Assembly (NCBI GenBank): GCA_017849555.1
Contig: JAFIGU010000088.1
Location: 39,600-103,599, forward strand
Direction: 5' to 3'
Length of the DNA: 64,000 bases
Source: Sphingomonas sp.
Lineage (GTDB): Bacteria; Pseudomonadota; Alphaproteobacteria; Sphingomonadales; Sphingomonadaceae
This document shows, piece after piece, positions 34,769 to 43,500 of this stretch. The notes beneath the pieces were generated by a model. It did not search any database. It was not told the DNA's origin and worked only from the letters and a program-made list of their open reading frames with translations. A program made the translations under genes and the position numbers. Numbering within the stretch: the first letter of the stretch is position 1; each line of letters starts with the position of its first letter.

Positions 34769-34944
34769 TGCAACAGTTGGTGCAAAAGAGATCATGAGTG
34801 CCCTCCTCCCCATCCGGGCACGGATCCCCACCCTGGTACACAAGCTGGTTGTTGCGCCGGCGCTTTGCCCGCGCTTATCTCTTGCCGGAAGATCACAGAC
34901 GGCCATGATGGCGGCGATCGCCGCAGCGATTGCAACCGTTTCAA
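34769..34944. promoter_or_regulatory. Two further palindromes upstream of the LacI gene
   Basis: TGCAACAGTTGGTGCA (34769-34784) and TTGCAACCGTTTCAA (34930-34944) are both imperfect palindromes sharing TGCAAC-GTT. The second ends 18 bases before the TTG start of the LacI gene, where an autoregulatory operator would lie. The 358-base gap 34605-34962 holds no gene. Confidence 0.45.
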
Positions 34945-34962
34945 TGTTGGGGAGTGAGGATA

Positions 34963-35976
34963 TTGGCGCGTCGCCGCGGCATGGATGTGAATATGGGGGA
35001 TATCGCCCGGCTGGCGAACGTCTCGAAGCCGACGGTGTCGCGCGTCCTCAACAACAGCCCGCTGGTCAATGACGAGACGCGCGAGCGCGTGCTGCGGGTC
35101 GCGCGGGAAAATGGCTATGCGATCAATCGCAATGCGCAAAAGCTCAGGCAGACGCGCAACGATACGATCGCGGTGGTGCTCGATCTCGCCTCGCATCGCG
35201 CCGGGCGCGTCGCCGACCCGTTCATCTTCGAATTGCTCGCGGGGGTGTCCGAAGCGCTGTCGGTGCGCAATCAGGATCTGCTGCTTTCCCCGCCAAACCT
35301 GTCCGACGCGCAAAGCCATGTCGATCTCATCAGCTCGCGCGTGGCCGACGGGTTCATCTTCCTCGGCCAGGGCGTGCGCGGCCGGATGCTGCGCGACCTT
35401 GCCCGCGCCGGCGCGCCGTTCGTGGTGTGGGGCGGGGTCGACCCGGCCGATCCTTATTGCGCCGTCGGCAGCGACAACCACCTCGGCGGGCGGCTCGCGG
35501 GGGAGCTGTTCGTCCGGCGCGGCGCGAAACGCTGGCTGTTCGTCGGCAATATCGCGCATAGCGAGATCAACATGCGCTTCGAGGGACTGCGCGAGATCGC
35601 CGCAAAACACCGCGAGGTGAGCGTCGAGCATCTCGCGGCGGAGCAAATGGCCTATGCGCCGATCTTCCAAAGCGCGGCGCAGTGGCTGCGTGGCAACCAT
35701 CAGCCGCCCGACGCGGTGTTCGCCTTTTCGGATACCGCCGCAATGGCGATCATCGCCGCCTTCCGCGAGGCGGGGCTGGAGGCGCCGCGCGATTATTCGT
35801 TGTGTGGCTACAACAACATCCCGCCCGCCGCGCATTTCACCCCGGCGATCACGACGATCGAGCAGGAGACACATCTCGCTGGCGCGCTGCTGGTGGAGAA
35901 GCTGATGCAGATGCTGGAGGGCGGGAAACCCAAATCGAGCATCTTGCCGACGCGGCTGATCGTCCGTCAGACCTGA
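34963..35976 (+). CDS. LacI family transcriptional regulator
   Basis: A 337-aa repressor. The N-terminal HTH and hinge read MGDIARLANVSKPTVSRVLN then NSPLVNDETRERVLRVAREN. The periplasmic-binding-protein-like sensor fold (about residues 70-335) has DPFIFELLAGVSEAL, VADGFIFLGQG, VGSDNHLGGRLAGELFVRRG, PDAVFAFSDTAAMAIIAAFR and LCGYNNIPPAAHFTPAITTI. The TTG at 34963 has GGAG eight bases upstream; an ATG at 34981 is the alternative start. It stands between the receptor and the sugar phosphorylase genes, with matching palindromes before both, and is the likely repressor of the whole locus. Confidence 0.92.
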   Translation: MARRRGMDVNMGDIARLANVSKPTVSRVLNNSPLVNDETRERVLRVARENGYAINRNAQKLRQTRNDTIAVVLDLASHRAGRVADPFIFELLAGVSEALSVRNQDLLLSPPNLSDAQSHVDLISSRVADGFIFLGQGVRGRMLRDLARAGAPFVVWGGVDPADPYCAVGSDNHLGGRLAGELFVRRGAKRWLFVGNIAHSEINMRFEGLREIAAKHREVSVEHLAAEQMAYAPIFQSAAQWLRGNHQPPDAVFAFSDTAAMAIIAAFREAGLEAPRDYSLCGYNNIPPAAHFTPAITTIEQETHLAGALLVEKLMQMLEGGKPKSSILPTRLIVRQT

Positions 35977-36008
35977 GCGGCGAGCAGCGCGAACGGGGAC
36001 ATTCCCGC

Positions 36009-36662
36009 TTAGCGCGCCAGCCGCAGCACCGACGCCAGCTCGACCGCGGCAGTCGTGGCGAACACCCGGTCCGCCGCGCCCAACACCAGCGGGTCGCCGA
36101 TCCCGATCGCGGTCATCCCCGCCGCCTTGATCGCAGCGATGCCGGCGGCAGCGTCCTCGAAACCAACGCAGGCTTCGGGTGCGATCCCCAGCGCCTCGGC
36201 GCAGGCAAGGAAAATATCCGGCGCAGGCTTCGACCGCGCGATCTTTCCGGCGTCGGCAACGAAATCGAAAGCATCGAGCAGCTGCGCGCGCGCGAGGACC
36301 GTCGTTGCATTGCGACTGGCAGAGGCAACCGCCAGCGCCAGCCCCGCATCCCGCGCGGCGCCCAGCAACGCGGTCGCGCCGGGCAGCACTGCGCTGGCGT
36401 CCATCGTTTCCAGCGCCTCGAGATAATAGCCGTTCTTGCGCGTGGCGAGTTCGTCCTTTTCGGTCGGCGTCCGCGCCAGCGCACCGAGCGCCAGGATATG
36501 CTCGAGCGAGCCCAAGCGATCGACGCCCTTCAGCGCTTCATTGTCCTTTTCGGTGAAATGCACGCCGAGTTCCTCGGCGATCTTTTTCCACGCCACGAAA
36601 TGCAGCCGGGCGCTGTCGACGAGCACGCCGTCAAGATCGAAGATCGCCGCGCGGAACGCCAT
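36009..36662 (-). CDS. pgmB: Beta-phosphoglucomutase
   Basis: A 217-aa HAD-superfamily mutase converting beta-glucose 1-phosphate into glucose 6-phosphate. The catalytic block AAIFDLDGVLVDSARLHF holds the two Asp residues (FDLDG, about 8 and 10). FTEKDNEALKGVDRLGSLEH is the cap-domain substrate loop typical of this enzyme. VASASRNATTVL, GKIARSKPAPDIFL and GFEDAAAGIAAIKAAGM complete the HAD motifs. The ATG at 36662 lies two bases after the GH65 stop, so the product of the phosphorylase passes to it directly. Confidence 0.94.
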   Translation of the reverse strand: MAFRAAIFDLDGVLVDSARLHFVAWKKIAEELGVHFTEKDNEALKGVDRLGSLEHILALGALARTPTEKDELATRKNGYYLEALETMDASAVLPGATALLGAARDAGLALAVASASRNATTVLARAQLLDAFDFVADAGKIARSKPAPDIFLACAEALGIAPEACVGFEDAAAGIAAIKAAGMTAIGIGDPLVLGAADRVFATTAAVELASVLRLAR

Positions 36663-36664
36663 CG

Positions 36665-38821
36665 TCACTTCGCCTCCGCCCCGCCGCATCGCACGACGAC
36701 ATTATCGCCGCCGTCAACCGTGGCGCGCGCCTCCCGGCCCGACACCGCTACCTCGACCCGCGCGCCGCGAAACGTGACGGTGAAAGTGTAGTTCGCGAGC
36801 CCCGGAATCTCGACCGGATCGAACGACAATATGTCACCCTCCACCCGCATCCCGGCAAAGCCCATCACGAGTGCGGTCCAGCTCCCCGCCAGCGCCGCCA
36901 TGTGGAGCCCGTGGTCGGCATTGCCGAACAGGTCGGCGAGGTCGGTCAGGGCCGCGACGCGCCAGTAATGCGCCGCGCGCGCGCCGTCGCCGACCCGCGC
37001 GGCGGCGGTAGCGAAGGCGCTGGCCGACAGCGTCGAATCATGCACTGTCGTCGCTTCATAGGTATCGAGCATCCGCCGCCCGGCGTCGCCGAACGCTTCC
37101 GGCATCAGCGCCAGCGCGAGCACCGCATCGGCCTGTTTCGACACGCGGTGGCGATAGATGGTCAGCGGGTGGAAATGAAGCAGCAACGGATAGGCGTCGG
37201 CCGGTGTCTGCCCGAACGGCCAGGGCTCGAGCGCGAAGAACGCCTCGTCCTGCGCGGGGATCTGCCGCTCGGCGTCGAACGGCAGGAACATCATCTCGGC
37301 CGCGCGCGTCATCCGCGCTGCTTCGACCGCGTCGATCAGCCCGGCGGCGACGCCCTCGCGCGCCGCGAAGCGCAAATGCCGCGCCGCCATCATGTTGGTA
37401 TAGAGGTTATTGTTGACGATCGCCGAATATTCGTCGGGCCCGGTCACGCGATTGATGACGAAGGCGTCGCCGCGCGCCGCGTCATGGTAGCCGATCTGGA
37501 GCCAGATGCGTGCGGTCTCGACCAGCAGCGCCGCACCGCCTTCGGCGAGGATCGCGCGATCCCCGGTCGCCGCGAGATAGGTTTCCAGCGCGAAGGCAAT
37601 ATCGGCGTTGATATGATATTGCGCCGATCCCGCCGGAAAATAGGCCGAGCATTCGTGCCCGCCGATGGTGCGCCACGGATAGAGCGCGCCCGCCTGCTGT
37701 CCCATCGCGCGCGCATTGTCGCGCGCGGCATCGAGCCCCGAAATCCGCCACATCAGCATCGCCCGAGCGATCTCGGGTCGGGTGAAGGCGAACACCGGCA
37801 GCACATAGAGATCCGCGTCCCAAAAGACGTGGCCTTCATAGCCTTCGCCGGTCTGCCCCTTGGCGCCGATCGAGGTCTTGCCGTCGCGCCCCACTGCCAT
37901 CGCCAGTTCGGCGAGCGCGAAGCGGATCGCGAGCGCGGCGCGGGGATCGGCGGGGACGTCGACGTTGCTAGCGGCCCAGAAATCCGCGAACCAGCCGGTC
38001 TGTTCAGCGAGCAGCGCGTCATAGCCATGGCTGCCGGCGTGCCGCATCGCCTCCATCGCTTCATGGCTGGGATCGCCGTCACGCGTCGCGCGATAAACGG
38101 AGACAAGGTCGATCTCGGCCGTGCCGTCGACCGACCGCCGACCGATGAGCTGCATCCCCGCCGCGACCGCAAAGCCGCTGCGCGCCAGCCGGTCGATGCG
38201 CAGCGCGTGGTTCGGCTCGGCGCGCACCGCTTGTTCGATCCACGGGCTGTCGGCCATCGTCGGCGCGATCCGCGGATCATAGACCGCATCCGCATCCGCC
38301 GCCGCCGCCGGCTCGCCCGCGCCCGGCGGCGCGGTGACATAAGGCAGAACGGTCACGTCCTGCCCCGCCGGAAAGCGGACGCGGGTCAGCACCAGCCCCT
38401 GACGCGTCATCGGGACGAACTGCTCGACCGTCACTGCCACCTCGTCGATCGCGAGCGTTTCGGTGCGCACGCCACGAGCGAGATCGAGCTCGACCGCCGC
38501 CGTCGCGCCGGGCAGCCGCCCCGCGACCATGATCGCGGGGCGCGTCGCATCGGCCACCGCCAGCCGCAAGTCGCTTTCCCGCGCGAAGCCGTGTGCCGCC
38601 TCGTGATAGGCGATCGGCACGCGCTCATAGACTCCGTTGAGATAGACCCGCGGGGCGCCGACGGGGTCGCCCGGCCCGCGCGTGCCGACGAAGCCATTGC
38701 CGATCGAAAACAGCGCCGCGACATGGCCGGATTGCGCATCCGTTCCCGCCGCCGAGAGGTGCCAGCCGTCGCGCGCGAACCGGAGCGACGAAAAGCTTGC
38801 TTCCGGTAATGATCGCCCCAC
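36665..38821 (-). CDS. GH65 disaccharide phosphorylase/hydrolase (maltose, kojibiose or trehalose type)
   Basis: A 718-aa inverting glycoside phosphorylase. The (alpha/alpha)6 barrel has GYEGHVFWDADLYVLPVF and VTGPDEYSAIVNNNLYTNM, where the Glu of TGPDEY (about residue 464) is the general acid. LLLHFHPLTIYRHRVSKQAD and TTVHDSTLSASAFA follow. Common family members have FWDTE where this one has FWDAD, so the specificity may differ. The upstream frame is open to 38956 but an operator palindrome covers 38863-38882 and no ribosome site precedes those ATGs. GTG at 38821 has GGAG nine bases upstream, so I prefer it; an ATG at 38875 is the alternative. Beta-phosphoglucomutase next door supports phosphorolysis releasing beta-glucose 1-phosphate. 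Confidence 0.88.
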   Translation of the reverse strand: MGRSLPEASFSSLRFARDGWHLSAAGTDAQSGHVAALFSIGNGFVGTRGPGDPVGAPRVYLNGVYERVPIAYHEAAHGFARESDLRLAVADATRPAIMVAGRLPGATAAVELDLARGVRTETLAIDEVAVTVEQFVPMTRQGLVLTRVRFPAGQDVTVLPYVTAPPGAGEPAAAADADAVYDPRIAPTMADSPWIEQAVRAEPNHALRIDRLARSGFAVAAGMQLIGRRSVDGTAEIDLVSVYRATRDGDPSHEAMEAMRHAGSHGYDALLAEQTGWFADFWAASNVDVPADPRAALAIRFALAELAMAVGRDGKTSIGAKGQTGEGYEGHVFWDADLYVLPVFAFTRPEIARAMLMWRISGLDAARDNARAMGQQAGALYPWRTIGGHECSAYFPAGSAQYHINADIAFALETYLAATGDRAILAEGGAALLVETARIWLQIGYHDAARGDAFVINRVTGPDEYSAIVNNNLYTNMMAARHLRFAAREGVAAGLIDAVEAARMTRAAEMMFLPFDAERQIPAQDEAFFALEPWPFGQTPADAYPLLLHFHPLTIYRHRVSKQADAVLALALMPEAFGDAGRRMLDTYEATTVHDSTLSASAFATAAARVGDGARAAHYWRVAALTDLADLFGNADHGLHMAALAGSWTALVMGFAGMRVEGDILSFDPVEIPGLANYTFTVTFRGARVEVAVSGREARATVDGGDNVVVRCGGAEAK

Positions 38822-38862
38822 TGCATTGCTCTCCGAGGATGACGATCGCTCGCCCGATTTGC

Positions 38863-38882
38863 TTATGATATGCATTTCATAA
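38863..38882. promoter_or_regulatory. LacI-type operator between GH65 and MFS genes
   Basis: TTATGATATGCATTTCATAA, an almost perfect 20-base palindrome (18 of 20 positions). It lies in the divergent gap, 42 bases before the GTG of GH65 and 51 bases before the ATG of the MFS gene. Its core matches the palindrome upstream of the TonB receptor. Confidence 0.75.
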
Positions 38883-38933
38883 TAGGAAGCGGTCAAGACC
38901 ATAAACCGGATTGCGAGTGAGGTTGGGGGGAGG

Positions 38934-40163
38934 ATGATGAACAAGACCCGGATCACGATCGCGTTGGCGCTTAGCTACGCCATATTCGCGGTGCTGCTGA
39001 ACAGCGTGGGGACGGTGATCCTCCAGTCGATCGAATCGTTCCGTGTCACCAAGGGGGCGGCGAGCTCGCTCGAGGGGTTCAAGGACCTGTCGATCGCGGC
39101 GACCAGCTTCCTTTTGGCGGCGCAATTGCCGCGCTTCGGGTTGCGCCGTGCGCTGATCGTCGCGCTGAGCGGGGTCGGTTTCGCCTGCCTTGCGATGCCG
39201 CTCGTGCCCGGCTTCTGGACGACGCGGCTGATGTTCCTCGCGGTCGGCATCGGTTTCGGCGTCGCCAAGGTGTCGGTCTACAGCTTCGTCGGGCTGCTGA
39301 CGCAGGGTAGCGCGCGGCATGCCTCGCTGCTCAACCTGATCGAGGGCGTGTTCATGCTCGGCGTGCTCAGCGGCTATTGGATCTTCGCCGCCTTCATCGA
39401 TCCGGTCGCACCAGGGAACCTCCAGTGGCTCGACGTCTATTATGTGCTGGCGGCACTATGTCTCGGGGTGGCAGCGCTGTTCGTCGTGACGCCGTTCGAC
39501 GAGGGCGCGATCGGCAGGGCTGCCGCGTCGGGCGCGCCCGAGAGACGCTTTGCCGATATGATCCGGCTGGCGTGGCGCCCGCTGACGCTCGCGTTCATTG
39601 CGGCGATCTTCTGCTATGTGCTGGTCGAACAGGGCATCGGCTCGTGGTTGCCGACCTTCAACCGCGAATTGCTCGGGCTGTCCGCGCCGATGAGCGTGCA
39701 GGCGGCATCGATTTTCGCGGTCAGTCTTGCCGTCGGACGGCTCGGCGCCGGGGTGATCGTTCGCCGCACCGGGTGGTTTCCGCTGGTCTGCGGCTGCCTT
39801 GTGATGATGGCAATCCTGATCGTCGCGGTGTTGCCGCTCGCCGAAGCGCATCGCGGCGAGGTGACGTCATGGGCCGGCGCGCCACTCGCTGCCTTCCTCT
39901 TTCCGCTGATCGGGCTGGCGATGGCGCCGATCTATCCCGCACTCAATTCGGCGATCCTTTCGGCGATGCCGCCCGAGAAGCAGCCCGCGATGGTCGGGCT
40001 GATCGTGGTCTTCTCGGCGTTGGGCGGCACGACCGGCTCGTTCATCGTCGGCCATGTGTTCGCCGCTTTCCACGGCACGCTCGCTTTTTACACATTGCTT
40101 GCCCCGATCGCGGCGCTCGCCGTGGCGACAGTGTTGATCCGCCGGCGATCCGTGGCGGCATAA
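38934..40163 (+). CDS. MFS sugar transporter
   Basis: A 409-aa carrier with twelve hydrophobic helices. LALSYAIFAVLLNSVGTVIL opens it, GFKDLSIAATSFLLAAQLPR and RRALIVALSGVGFACLAMPL follow, and LPTFNRELLGLSAPMSVQAA and MPPEKQPAMVGLIVVFSALG lie in the second half, similar to fucose/glucose-type MFS members. A strong GGGGGGAGG site precedes the ATG. It is divergent from GH65 and shares the operator at 38863, so it is the likely inner-membrane entry route for the disaccharide taken up by the TonB receptor. Confidence 0.88.
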   Translation: MMNKTRITIALALSYAIFAVLLNSVGTVILQSIESFRVTKGAASSLEGFKDLSIAATSFLLAAQLPRFGLRRALIVALSGVGFACLAMPLVPGFWTTRLMFLAVGIGFGVAKVSVYSFVGLLTQGSARHASLLNLIEGVFMLGVLSGYWIFAAFIDPVAPGNLQWLDVYYVLAALCLGVAALFVVTPFDEGAIGRAAASGAPERRFADMIRLAWRPLTLAFIAAIFCYVLVEQGIGSWLPTFNRELLGLSAPMSVQAASIFAVSLAVGRLGAGVIVRRTGWFPLVCGCLVMMAILIVAVLPLAEAHRGEVTSWAGAPLAAFLFPLIGLAMAPIYPALNSAILSAMPPEKQPAMVGLIVVFSALGGTTGSFIVGHVFAAFHGTLAFYTLLAPIAALAVATVLIRRRSVAA

Positions 40164-40508
40164 CTGATGCTCCGGAGGTTGAAGAAATGCGGCCGACCGA
40201 GCGCTGGTGCGGCGACGTTCGGAGCCCCGATCGACACCGTTCTCCTTACGAACGGCCGTTTTGCCGAGAGCCGGCTGAACACCGAACGCACAGCGACTTG
40301 AACCGGGTCGGACGTTGCCACTTCCATCGAATGCGATCACCCGCAGGCATAGCGTTCGATCTACACTAAAACCGCTATGCAGGTATCCACCCACCTCAAG
40401 CTCTTCGGCCGGGTAAATACGTCAGCCGGCACCGCCGGCCGCTGCCGCCCCATTTACTGCCGTTCAGCCAGTTGCTAGAGTTTTCAGAACCGGAGGGAGC
40501 GGCAAGCT
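40164..40508. other. 345-base gap without a supported gene
   Basis: A 60-codon frame at 40187-40369 (+) has a good ribosome site (GGAGG) but shows no recognisable protein features and is rich in Arg, His and Cys as random frames of GC-rich DNA are. I do not call it. No RNA gene or strong hairpin was recognised. Confidence 0.5.
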
Positions 40509-41021
40509 ATGCCGGCAACGCATTGCGATCGACCCGAACTCGTCTCGAGCCGCCTCCGATTTGATCGATGGAACCGTAACGACTTCGCACTTTTATATGA
40601 GTTGCATGCCGATCAGCGTATCCAGCGCGGCTACCCTTGGGGACCTGATGCGTGGACGGTCGAGAAAGTACAAGAGAAGCTTGAGGCGTTCATCTTTGAG
40701 CAGGAAGCGTCGGGCTTTTGTAAGTGGAAGCTGTCGTTAGAAGACGGCACCTTCGTTGGTCGCGCTGGCTGGTCCCGTTGGAGCAATGAAGAATTAGAAA
40801 TCGGATATGCGATAAAGCCCGACTTCCAAGGGCGCGGCTACGCTCTGGAGGCGTCGAGAACCCTGATCGGTTGGGCGAATCAAAATAGAGCCGAACGACT
40901 AATCGGTTTTGCGCTCCTAAGCAACGCGGCATCTCGCCGCATATTAGAACGATCCGGAATGAGTTACGACTACGACGAGGAAGTGCACGGGGCGGTTCAC
41001 GCTTTCTATTCTGTCCGTTAG
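40509..41021 (+). CDS. GNAT family N-acetyltransferase (RimJ/RimL-like)
   Basis: A 170-aa acetyltransferase moving acetyl from acetyl-CoA to an amine. It starts with ELVSSRLRFDRWNRNDFALL, the opening of the RimJ/RimL group. LEIGYAIKPDFQGRGYALEA (about residues 97-116) is the acetyl-CoA binding motif A with Q-G-R-G-Y-A, and IGFALLSNAASRRILERSGM is motif B. The codon use is clearly less GC-rich than in the neighbours (many A/T third bases), and it is flanked by long gaps without genes, which suggests recent transfer. The acceptor is unknown; small-molecule or ribosomal-protein acetylation are both possible. Confidence 0.9.
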   Translation: MPATHCDRPELVSSRLRFDRWNRNDFALLYELHADQRIQRGYPWGPDAWTVEKVQEKLEAFIFEQEASGFCKWKLSLEDGTFVGRAGWSRWSNEELEIGYAIKPDFQGRGYALEASRTLIGWANQNRAERLIGFALLSNAASRRILERSGMSYDYDEEVHGAVHAFYSVR

Positions 41022-41362
41022 AGAACGGCTGCTATCACGGCATTCGAAACTTAAATTTCCATTCTTCTTCCCACCCACAATCGGTCGCACCGCCTGGATA
41101 CTGTCACGATTAATGGTGGTCGCTCTTCCCCGTTCTTTGCAGCCCGTTCCGGCAAGCTTCGCGCGACGCCGAATTATAGCCTCCGGCGATTTACCGGTTT
41201 CGCTGTCGCCCTCGCAGCCGATCGTCGCTCGCGGATGAAGGCAATTATCGCTGCCGTGTCGATACGATCTGCACTCGCACTCGCGCGCGATGGAGGGCGT
41301 GCGGCATTCGCTGTGCTCGCAAGAGCGTTGTCGTGAGCGTTTCCGACGCTTATGCCCGCGTC
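41022..41362. other. Gap of about 340 bases before the two-component system
   Basis: I see no gene, RNA or clear palindrome. It must contain the promoter of the response regulator gene. Its first 100 bases share the lower GC content of the acetyltransferase gene. Confidence 0.5.
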
Positions 41363-42040
41363 ATGCCCCGCATCCTGGTGATCGAGGACGACATAGGCAC
41401 CGCGCGCGAGATCGCCGCGGAACTGGCCGGGCATGGCCATGACGTGACGATCGCTCGCGACGGGGCGACCGGACTCGACCGCGCGACCCGCGAAGGGTTC
41501 GACGCGATCACGCTCGACCGCATGCTCCCCGCGGTCGACGGGCTCGAGGTGGTGCGCATCCTGCGCGAGCGCCGCATCACCACCCCCGTCCTGATGATCA
41601 GCGCGCTGAGCGACGTCGACGAGCGGATCGCCGGGCTTCGCGCCGGGGGCGACGATTATCTCATCAAACCCTTCGCCCCCAATGAGATGGCGATGCGTGT
41701 CGAGGTGCTGATCCGGCGTCATCACGATCGCGCGGATACGATGCTGCTGCGCGCCGGCGATATCGAGCTCGATCTGGTGCGGCGCACCGTGCATGTCGCG
41801 GGCGAGGCCGTCCGGCTGCTCCATATGGAATTTCGCCTGCTCGAATTCCTGATGCGCAACCGGGGCGAGGTGGTCAGCCGGCGGATCATCTTCGAGCAGG
41901 TGTGGGGCTATTATTTCGATCCCGGCGCCAATCTGATCAACGTCCATATCGCGCGGCTGCGCAAGAAGCTCGATCGCCCCGGCGCGCCTTCGGCGATCCA
42001 GACGATCAAAGGCGAAGGCTATCGGCTCGATGCTGGCTGA
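41363..42040 (+). CDS. OmpR-family response regulator
   Basis: A 225-aa DNA-binding response regulator. The receiver domain opens with MPRILVIEDDIGTAREIAAE. The phosphorylated Asp is D52 in ITLDRMLP, Thr/Ser and Lys follow in VLMISALS and YLIKPF. The C-terminal winged helix (about 130-225) has LLHMEFRLLEFLMRNRGEVV, VWGYYFDPGANLINVHIARL and IQTIKGEGYRL. An in-frame GTG at 41333 is an alternative start; the ATG at 41363 fits the family start. It overlaps the kinase gene by 11 bases. The RND pump downstream is the likely target. Confidence 0.93.
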   Translation: MPRILVIEDDIGTAREIAAELAGHGHDVTIARDGATGLDRATREGFDAITLDRMLPAVDGLEVVRILRERRITTPVLMISALSDVDERIAGLRAGGDDYLIKPFAPNEMAMRVEVLIRRHHDRADTMLLRAGDIELDLVRRTVHVAGEAVRLLHMEFRLLEFLMRNRGEVVSRRIIFEQVWGYYFDPGANLINVHIARLRKKLDRPGAPSAIQTIKGEGYRLDAG

Positions 42041-43379
42041 GCCGCTGCGCTTCGCGGATATCCGCCGCACCAGCGCCTTTCGCCTCACCGCTATGCTCGG
42101 CGCGACCTTCGCCGCGGGCATCGTGCTGCTCACCGGCACGATCTACCTCCTCACCGCCCGCGAACTGACCGACCGCAGCGACCGTATCCTCGCCGATCTT
42201 GCGGGGCGGATGCTCGCGGTCGCGCCGCAGGCACTCCCCGCGCGCGTCCAGCTCGAAACCGAACGCGCAGGGTCGGGGCTCAATTATTACGGTCTGCTCG
42301 GCAGCGACGGCGAACCGGTCGCGGGCATGCTCAGGATGCCGTCCTCGCTGCGTTACGACCAGCCGGCGGATATCGAGGACGCGGGCCACGGCATCGGCCC
42401 GATCCGGCTGCTCGCCAAACGCACCGACCGCGGCGAAACCCTGCTCGTCGGGCGCGACATCACCCAGATCCGCGATCTGCGCGTGCGGATGCTCGGGATA
42501 TTGGTGTGGAGCGGCGTGGCAATAGCGATCGGGGTCGGGGCCACCGCGATCGGGCTCAGCCTCGGGCCGCTGCGCCGCGTGCGCGATCTGCAGGCGGCGA
42601 GCCGCGCGATTGCCGAAGGGCATCTCGAACGCCGCATGCCGCTCGCCGGGCGGAACGACGAACTCGATCAGTTCGCCGATACCGTCAACGCGATGGTCGA
42701 GGATGTCGGGCGCACGATCGCGCAGGTGAAGGGCGTGACCGATGCGATCGCACACGATCTGCGCACCCCGCTTACCCGCGTGCGCGCCAATCTCCACCGG
42801 ATTGCGCAGGACGATGCGCTGGCGCCCGATCACCGCGCGCGGCTGACCCAGGCGGTCGACGATCTCGATACCGTGCTCGAGCGCTTCGCCGCATTGCTGC
42901 GCATTTCCGAACTCGAGGCGGGAAGCCGGCGTGCGGGGTTCGCGGCGGTCGATCTCGGCGCGATCGCGGCGAGCGTCGCCGACTTGTACGAGCCGCTCGC
43001 CGAGGACAGCGGCATCACGCTGTCGCTCGATTGCGATCCGCTGCCGCTTCACGGCGACGAGAAATTGCTGTTCGAAGCGGTCAGCAACCTCGTCGACAAT
43101 GCGATCAAATTCGGCCGCGCGGGCGGGCATGTCCGCATCACCACCGGCGGCGATGCGGCGCGCTGGCACCTCGACGTGGCGGACGACGGACCGGGCATCG
43201 CCGCCGACGAGCGCGAGGCGGTGTTGCGCCGCTTCCACCGCGGCAGCAACGCCGCCAGCGCGCCGGGCTCCGGGCTGGGGCTCAGCGTGGTGTCCGCGAT
43301 CCTCGGTGCGCACGGGCTGCGGCTCGATCTGCGCGACGCGCAACCGGGGCTGATCGCGCGCATCACCCCGGCCGAGTGA
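42030..43379 (+). CDS. Sensor histidine kinase
   Basis: A 449-aa membrane kinase. Two transmembrane helices (about residues 18-42 and 155-178) enclose a periplasmic sensor of about 110 residues. A HAMP linker (LGPLRRVRDLQAASRAIAEG) leads to the dimerisation helix with the phosphorylated His in AIAHDLRTPLTRVRANL (H242). The ATP domain has N box LVDNAIKFG, G1 VADDGPGIA and G2 GSGLGLSVV. It would phosphorylate the response regulator it overlaps. The sensor part has no feature that reveals the signal. Confidence 0.93.
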   Translation: MLAEPLRFADIRRTSAFRLTAMLGATFAAGIVLLTGTIYLLTARELTDRSDRILADLAGRMLAVAPQALPARVQLETERAGSGLNYYGLLGSDGEPVAGMLRMPSSLRYDQPADIEDAGHGIGPIRLLAKRTDRGETLLVGRDITQIRDLRVRMLGILVWSGVAIAIGVGATAIGLSLGPLRRVRDLQAASRAIAEGHLERRMPLAGRNDELDQFADTVNAMVEDVGRTIAQVKGVTDAIAHDLRTPLTRVRANLHRIAQDDALAPDHRARLTQAVDDLDTVLERFAALLRISELEAGSRRAGFAAVDLGAIAASVADLYEPLAEDSGITLSLDCDPLPLHGDEKLLFEAVSNLVDNAIKFGRAGGHVRITTGGDAARWHLDVADDGPGIAADEREAVLRRFHRGSNAASAPGSGLGLSVVSAILGAHGLRLDLRDAQPGLIARITPAE

Positions 43380-43500
43380 AATTCATTTCACTCGCCAAAC
43401 CGCCGATTGAGGAGGATTAGGCCGCCCCGTCGGTGACGCCCGCTGGCACCCCCCTCGTCATGGCGTCACCGGCAACCTTTTCAGGTGAACGGGACGTTTC

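Noticed and set aside
36902-38809. 635-codon open frame on the plus strand
   Set aside because: Antisense of the GH65 gene, Arg-rich, no domain.
40187-40369. 60-codon frame with a GGAGG ribosome site
   Set aside because: No similarity to any family I recognise and a composition expected of a chance frame. The ribosome site alone is not enough.
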